64,000 nucleotides of DNA from assembly GCA_963693365.1 (NCBI GenBank), contig CAVNZM010000001.1, positions 7,192,001 to 7,256,000 on the forward strand. The letters run 5' to 3'. A program made the position numbers and the translations under genes. This document shows positions 60,881 to 64,000 of this stretch, piece by piece; positions within the stretch are counted from its first letter, which is position 1; the number at the start of each line of letters is the position of its first letter. The notes beneath the pieces were generated by a model that saw only the letters and a program-made list of their open reading frames with translations, ran no database searches and was not told the DNA's origin. Source of the stretch: Amoebidium appalachense. Lineage: Eukaryota; Ichthyosporea.

Positions 60881-61112
60881 ATGCAGTATTCTCCCCCAAC
60901 CTCCCCCCCCCCCCCCCCCCCCCCCCCTTGTCCCCTCCACCTAGCGTGAGGGGCCCGTCTTGGTTCACTTTATTCAATGGTTAGTTCTCTGCCTTTATTC
61001 CTTGCCTCGGGGCTTCCGAAATTCCACATGGAAGCTCAAAACAGCTCGCGTGTGGGGCTGTGGGTTCATGATTCAGCCTGGTCGACGAATGCAAATGAAA
61101 GACTGCGCAAAT

Positions 61113-61154
<42 letters not shown>

Positions 61155-61847
61155 ATCCACCGTACCGCGCATGTGTATGCATGTGTGTGTACATGTATGT
61201 GTGTGGGTGTGGGTGTGTGCGTGCAGTGTTTGCTTGTGTGCAAAAGCGCTCGCGAGTGTGTTATGCGCCATGTGTGTCTGCGTGTCACCTGGCGCACACG
61301 CGTGTGTGTGTTTGGTGTGTGTGTGTTGACGGTGAATGTGTCTAATGCGTGTGTGCACGTGTGCGTTGTGTGTGCGTATGATGTGCACATGTGTGTGTGT
61401 GTTTGCAACTTTGTCTGTTATTGTTTGTGCGTGTTTGAATGACTGCGTATGAAGTGCGGTACATACGTGTCTGCATCTGCCAGCGGCCGCGATATGTGCG
61501 TGTGTGCTATTATGAATATCACGGTCTACATGTACATGTGCCACGACCGCGTGTATGTTATCAATGTGCCCATATGTTAACGCAATTTGCCACGTGTGGT
61601 ATGGGCAGAATGGGATGGTAATGCCTGTGCACCGTGACGTCTGACGTATGCCAAGGTTAGTCGCTGGTACAGCTAGCTGCATGTGTACTTGAAGTTTGGT
61701 GGCTTCTGCTCTCTAGGTGTATACAGCAAAAAGGTACGTTTTAGAAATGATGCACGCCTCCCATGAAGAATCAGCAGCCTCCGGCACTGAGAATGAAGCC
61801 AAGATCTGGTGGGGAAGCTTGACTTCGGGGGGGGAAAAAAAAAAAAG

Positions 61848-61881
<34 letters not shown>

Positions 61882-62040
61882 GCAGGGAGGTAGTGGCCCG
61901 TAGTTGGGGGAGTGGGGCTCAGGGGGTTGGGGGGAGCTACGGAGGCACGACTCCCTTGCTACGTATTCGATTTGGACGGGTGGGTCTTCCGAGCTCCGGC
62001 TATTCCCGTGTTAAGGGGAGGGGGAGGAAGGGATTCGAAT

Positions 62041-62084
<44 letters not shown>

Positions 62085-63562
62085 TTTACCCCCGCCCCCC
62101 TCCTCCCCCTTCCCCTCCGGAGGCCTGGGATGGACGCGATTCTCCAGTCTCCCCACATGTAAAGCATTTGCCGCGTGCACACACACTAGACATACACGGC
62201 GGTTTTGCACAAATTTTACACAGATACCTGTGCACACATATATGTGTGCATGTACAAGACACTGTACACGGCGGGGTTTGCGTGGCACAAATCTGCAATG
62301 CACACCTGCACAATACATGGAGGTGACTCACCAATAAAATAATTGATGGCAGGCTGCTTTGGACATGCGCACACCGCAAAGTGTCTTACATACTCCCCAA
62401 CACTTTTTTCATTTCTGCTGCTAAGTCTTACATTTCGAATTCAACTTCCGCCCTATACGGACCAGGTACATATTCAACTAGTGCCCGGTATAGGGTTTAT
62501 TTCAAAATTCACGTCCCCGGAGACCGCTAAACGGACACTGGCAAGAGTGTGTATAGGCCCACCCACATAGTTTTCTGCACATAGCAGACTTATTCTGCTT
62601 CTAGCAGAGTTATTCGGCAGGATTTTTTTTTTTTTTCCTTCTGGTCATGGCAGCAGAATAAACGTTTTCTAAGCAGAATTATCCTGCAGCTTTTGTTGAA
62701 TATCTGCTTTTGCTAAGTAATTCGGCATTTTAGCAGAATTTATACATTTAGCAGAGTAGTTCAATTCATGCAGTTATAATAAAGGCTTGCAGTATACTTC
62801 TGTTTGGAGCAAGTTGCTAGGCTCTGCCGATGTAGACGGGCCCTCAAGCAAAAGGTCGGCACTCTCGTGCACGACAAACTCGCACACACATTCACGCACG
62901 CATGCACACACACACGTATGCATGTACGCATGCTGTGGTGTACACACTCGCATACGTACGTACACCCACACACTGTCAACCGAACATATACATGACCACA
63001 TTTTTGGATCCCCTCACTGAGTACATATGCTCCAGGTGCACACACATGTACAGCCAGCGACATGAAGGCAGACCCGGGGGTTTATGCACTTTGTATTGCT
63101 GCGGACATCATCAGGGGCCCAGCCTCACTTGACGGCCTACTGCGTTTTCCAGCGCAGCCAATCAAAGCAGCTAGTGACTTATGTACACTGTATGCAATAA
63201 AACCAACCTAGTATAGATTATGGATAAGCAGAAGCTAGCATTGGTAGCTCCGAGAGAAAGTAAGACACCGTATCACAATATCATATGCATACTGTGCAGC
63301 ATTAATAAGGTGGTCTAACACGGTCATTTTATAATGGATATACTGGGGGAGAGAAGTAGAAAAGAAAATAAAGCCGCCCATAACCTCCGGTTCTACCACG
63401 TTAGCTAACAGGTCATACTTATTAATAGTCATATGCATCCACGAGTAAACTGCCCCCCACACATGTTATACATACGAGCAGGAGACACCAAAAACCGATT
63501 ACAACGCCAAGACATAATCATCTTTGCATATTTATACGACACAACATCATGAATAAACGAAT
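60120..63562. other. Spacer downstream of the lectin gene
   Basis: Ordinary sequence to 60720, then G/C runs (60843-60877, 60902-60927), degenerate TG-rich sequence at 61115-61440, G and C runs at 61850-61880 and 62043-62084, and a repeat cluster at 62570-62765. A 17-bp stretch at 61718-61734 between TCTCTAG and GTACGT has exon-like borders. No gene could be established. Confidence 0.45.
62570..62765. repeat. Cluster of direct and inverted AGCAGAATT words
   Basis: Within 200 bp, TAGCAGA(G/A)T or AGCAGAATT words occur at least six times in direct orientation, with inverted forms (TATTCTGC, ATCTGCTTTTGC) between them. The pattern suggests a foldback or MITE-like element, or a binding-site array. 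Confidence 0.6.
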
Positions 63563-64000
63563 CTATATTAGTATCGATTTTAGTAAAAGGGCACACTTTT
63601 TGACGTTAACCTTCATGTCGTTGCGCTGGCACCAATGTTCAACCACACGAATATATTGCCGTAGTTCGATAGGATCGGATGACATAAGCACAATATCGTC
63701 GGCAAAAAAGAGGGCGGGGGGAGCCTGGGATGGCAACCCCTCTTCAATTTGTGCCGCAGAAAGAGCGTCGGCTAAATCATCAATATACAGGTTGAAAAGA
63801 AGTGGGCTTAGCAGGGACCCTTGAAGTACCCCGCGCGTGCGGGTAAACCCTGGGGATAGCCGTCCATTAACCACCGCCTGTCCGCGTGTTAACGTAAACA
63901 TAGCTTCCAGTAGCCGACCCATTTGGAATGGGACACCGCAAGTGGCCAACTTGGCCCACAGGCGAGGGAGGTCGACCGTGTCAAAAAATAATGCCACTAC
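63563..64000 (-). mobile_element. Non-LTR retrotransposon reverse transcriptase, partial
   Basis: The frame is open to the right edge and ends at a stop at 63563. It contains GVLQGSLLSPLLFNLYIDDL, SQAPPALFFADDIVLMSS with the catalytic Asp pair, and WCQRNDMKVNVKKC, the palm motifs of LINE-type reverse transcriptases. The N-terminal part lies beyond the window. The frame stops shortly after the palm, before the thumb and any further domains, so the copy is broken at its 3' side. A second minus-strand frame at 63235-63462 may be decayed downstream sequence but has no recognisable motif. Confidence 0.88.

Noticed and set aside
61020-61125. Fourth exon of the lectin gene (several open frames near 61040-61110)
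   Set aside because: No frame gives both a good acceptor and clear ricin-B motifs; left as uncertain.

Overview
This window is eukaryotic nuclear DNA. Its genes are split into many short exons, mostly 40-260 bp, with GT-AG boundaries and matching codon phases. Introns of 0.1-1.8 kb are filled with (TG/CA)n arrays, G/C homopolymers up to about 55 bp and purine or pyrimidine tracts. Nearly all long open frames of the VCVCV, HTHTH, PPPP or GGGG kind are read-through of these repeats. I rebuilt the genes by joining short non-repetitive coding segments by phase and family similarity. The organism cannot be named from the sequence; nothing bacterial is present.

Layout: (1) 461-13983, minus: a lysosomal-type GH38 alpha-mannosidase, 18 exons and about 810 residues, running off the left edge. 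(2) 13984-20368: intergenic DNA with a piggyBac-like transposase relic, followed by two possible orphan minus-strand exons at 20369-20740. (3) 21017-32990, minus: an NHE8-like Na+/H+ exchanger, 17 exons, about 641 codons, apparently complete. A family of interspersed repeats sits in its introns. (4) 32991-37476: spacer with a possible DNA-transposon remnant and a decayed copy of an ankyrin exon. (5) 37477-45008, plus: an ankyrin-repeat gene leading into a charged coiled coil and an IRAK/TKL-like kinase domain; the kinase exon carries two single-base frame breaks and an in-frame TAG. (6) 46010-56100, minus: an unrecognised coiled-coil protein, convergent with gene 5, with a 52-bp minisatellite in one intron. 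(7) 58721-60119, plus: a secreted-type protein with an acidic/proline-rich segment, an EGF-like Cys-rich module and a ricin-B-like lectin domain; its first exon is unresolved. (8) 63563-64000, minus: part of a non-LTR reverse transcriptase at the right edge.

The genes do not form one pathway. The most striking general feature is the intron design. About half of the reconstructed 5' splice sites are followed within roughly 30 nt by a C-tract on the sense strand, and several 3' splice sites are the direct end of a (CA)n array. Intergenic spacers are largely free of these repeats.
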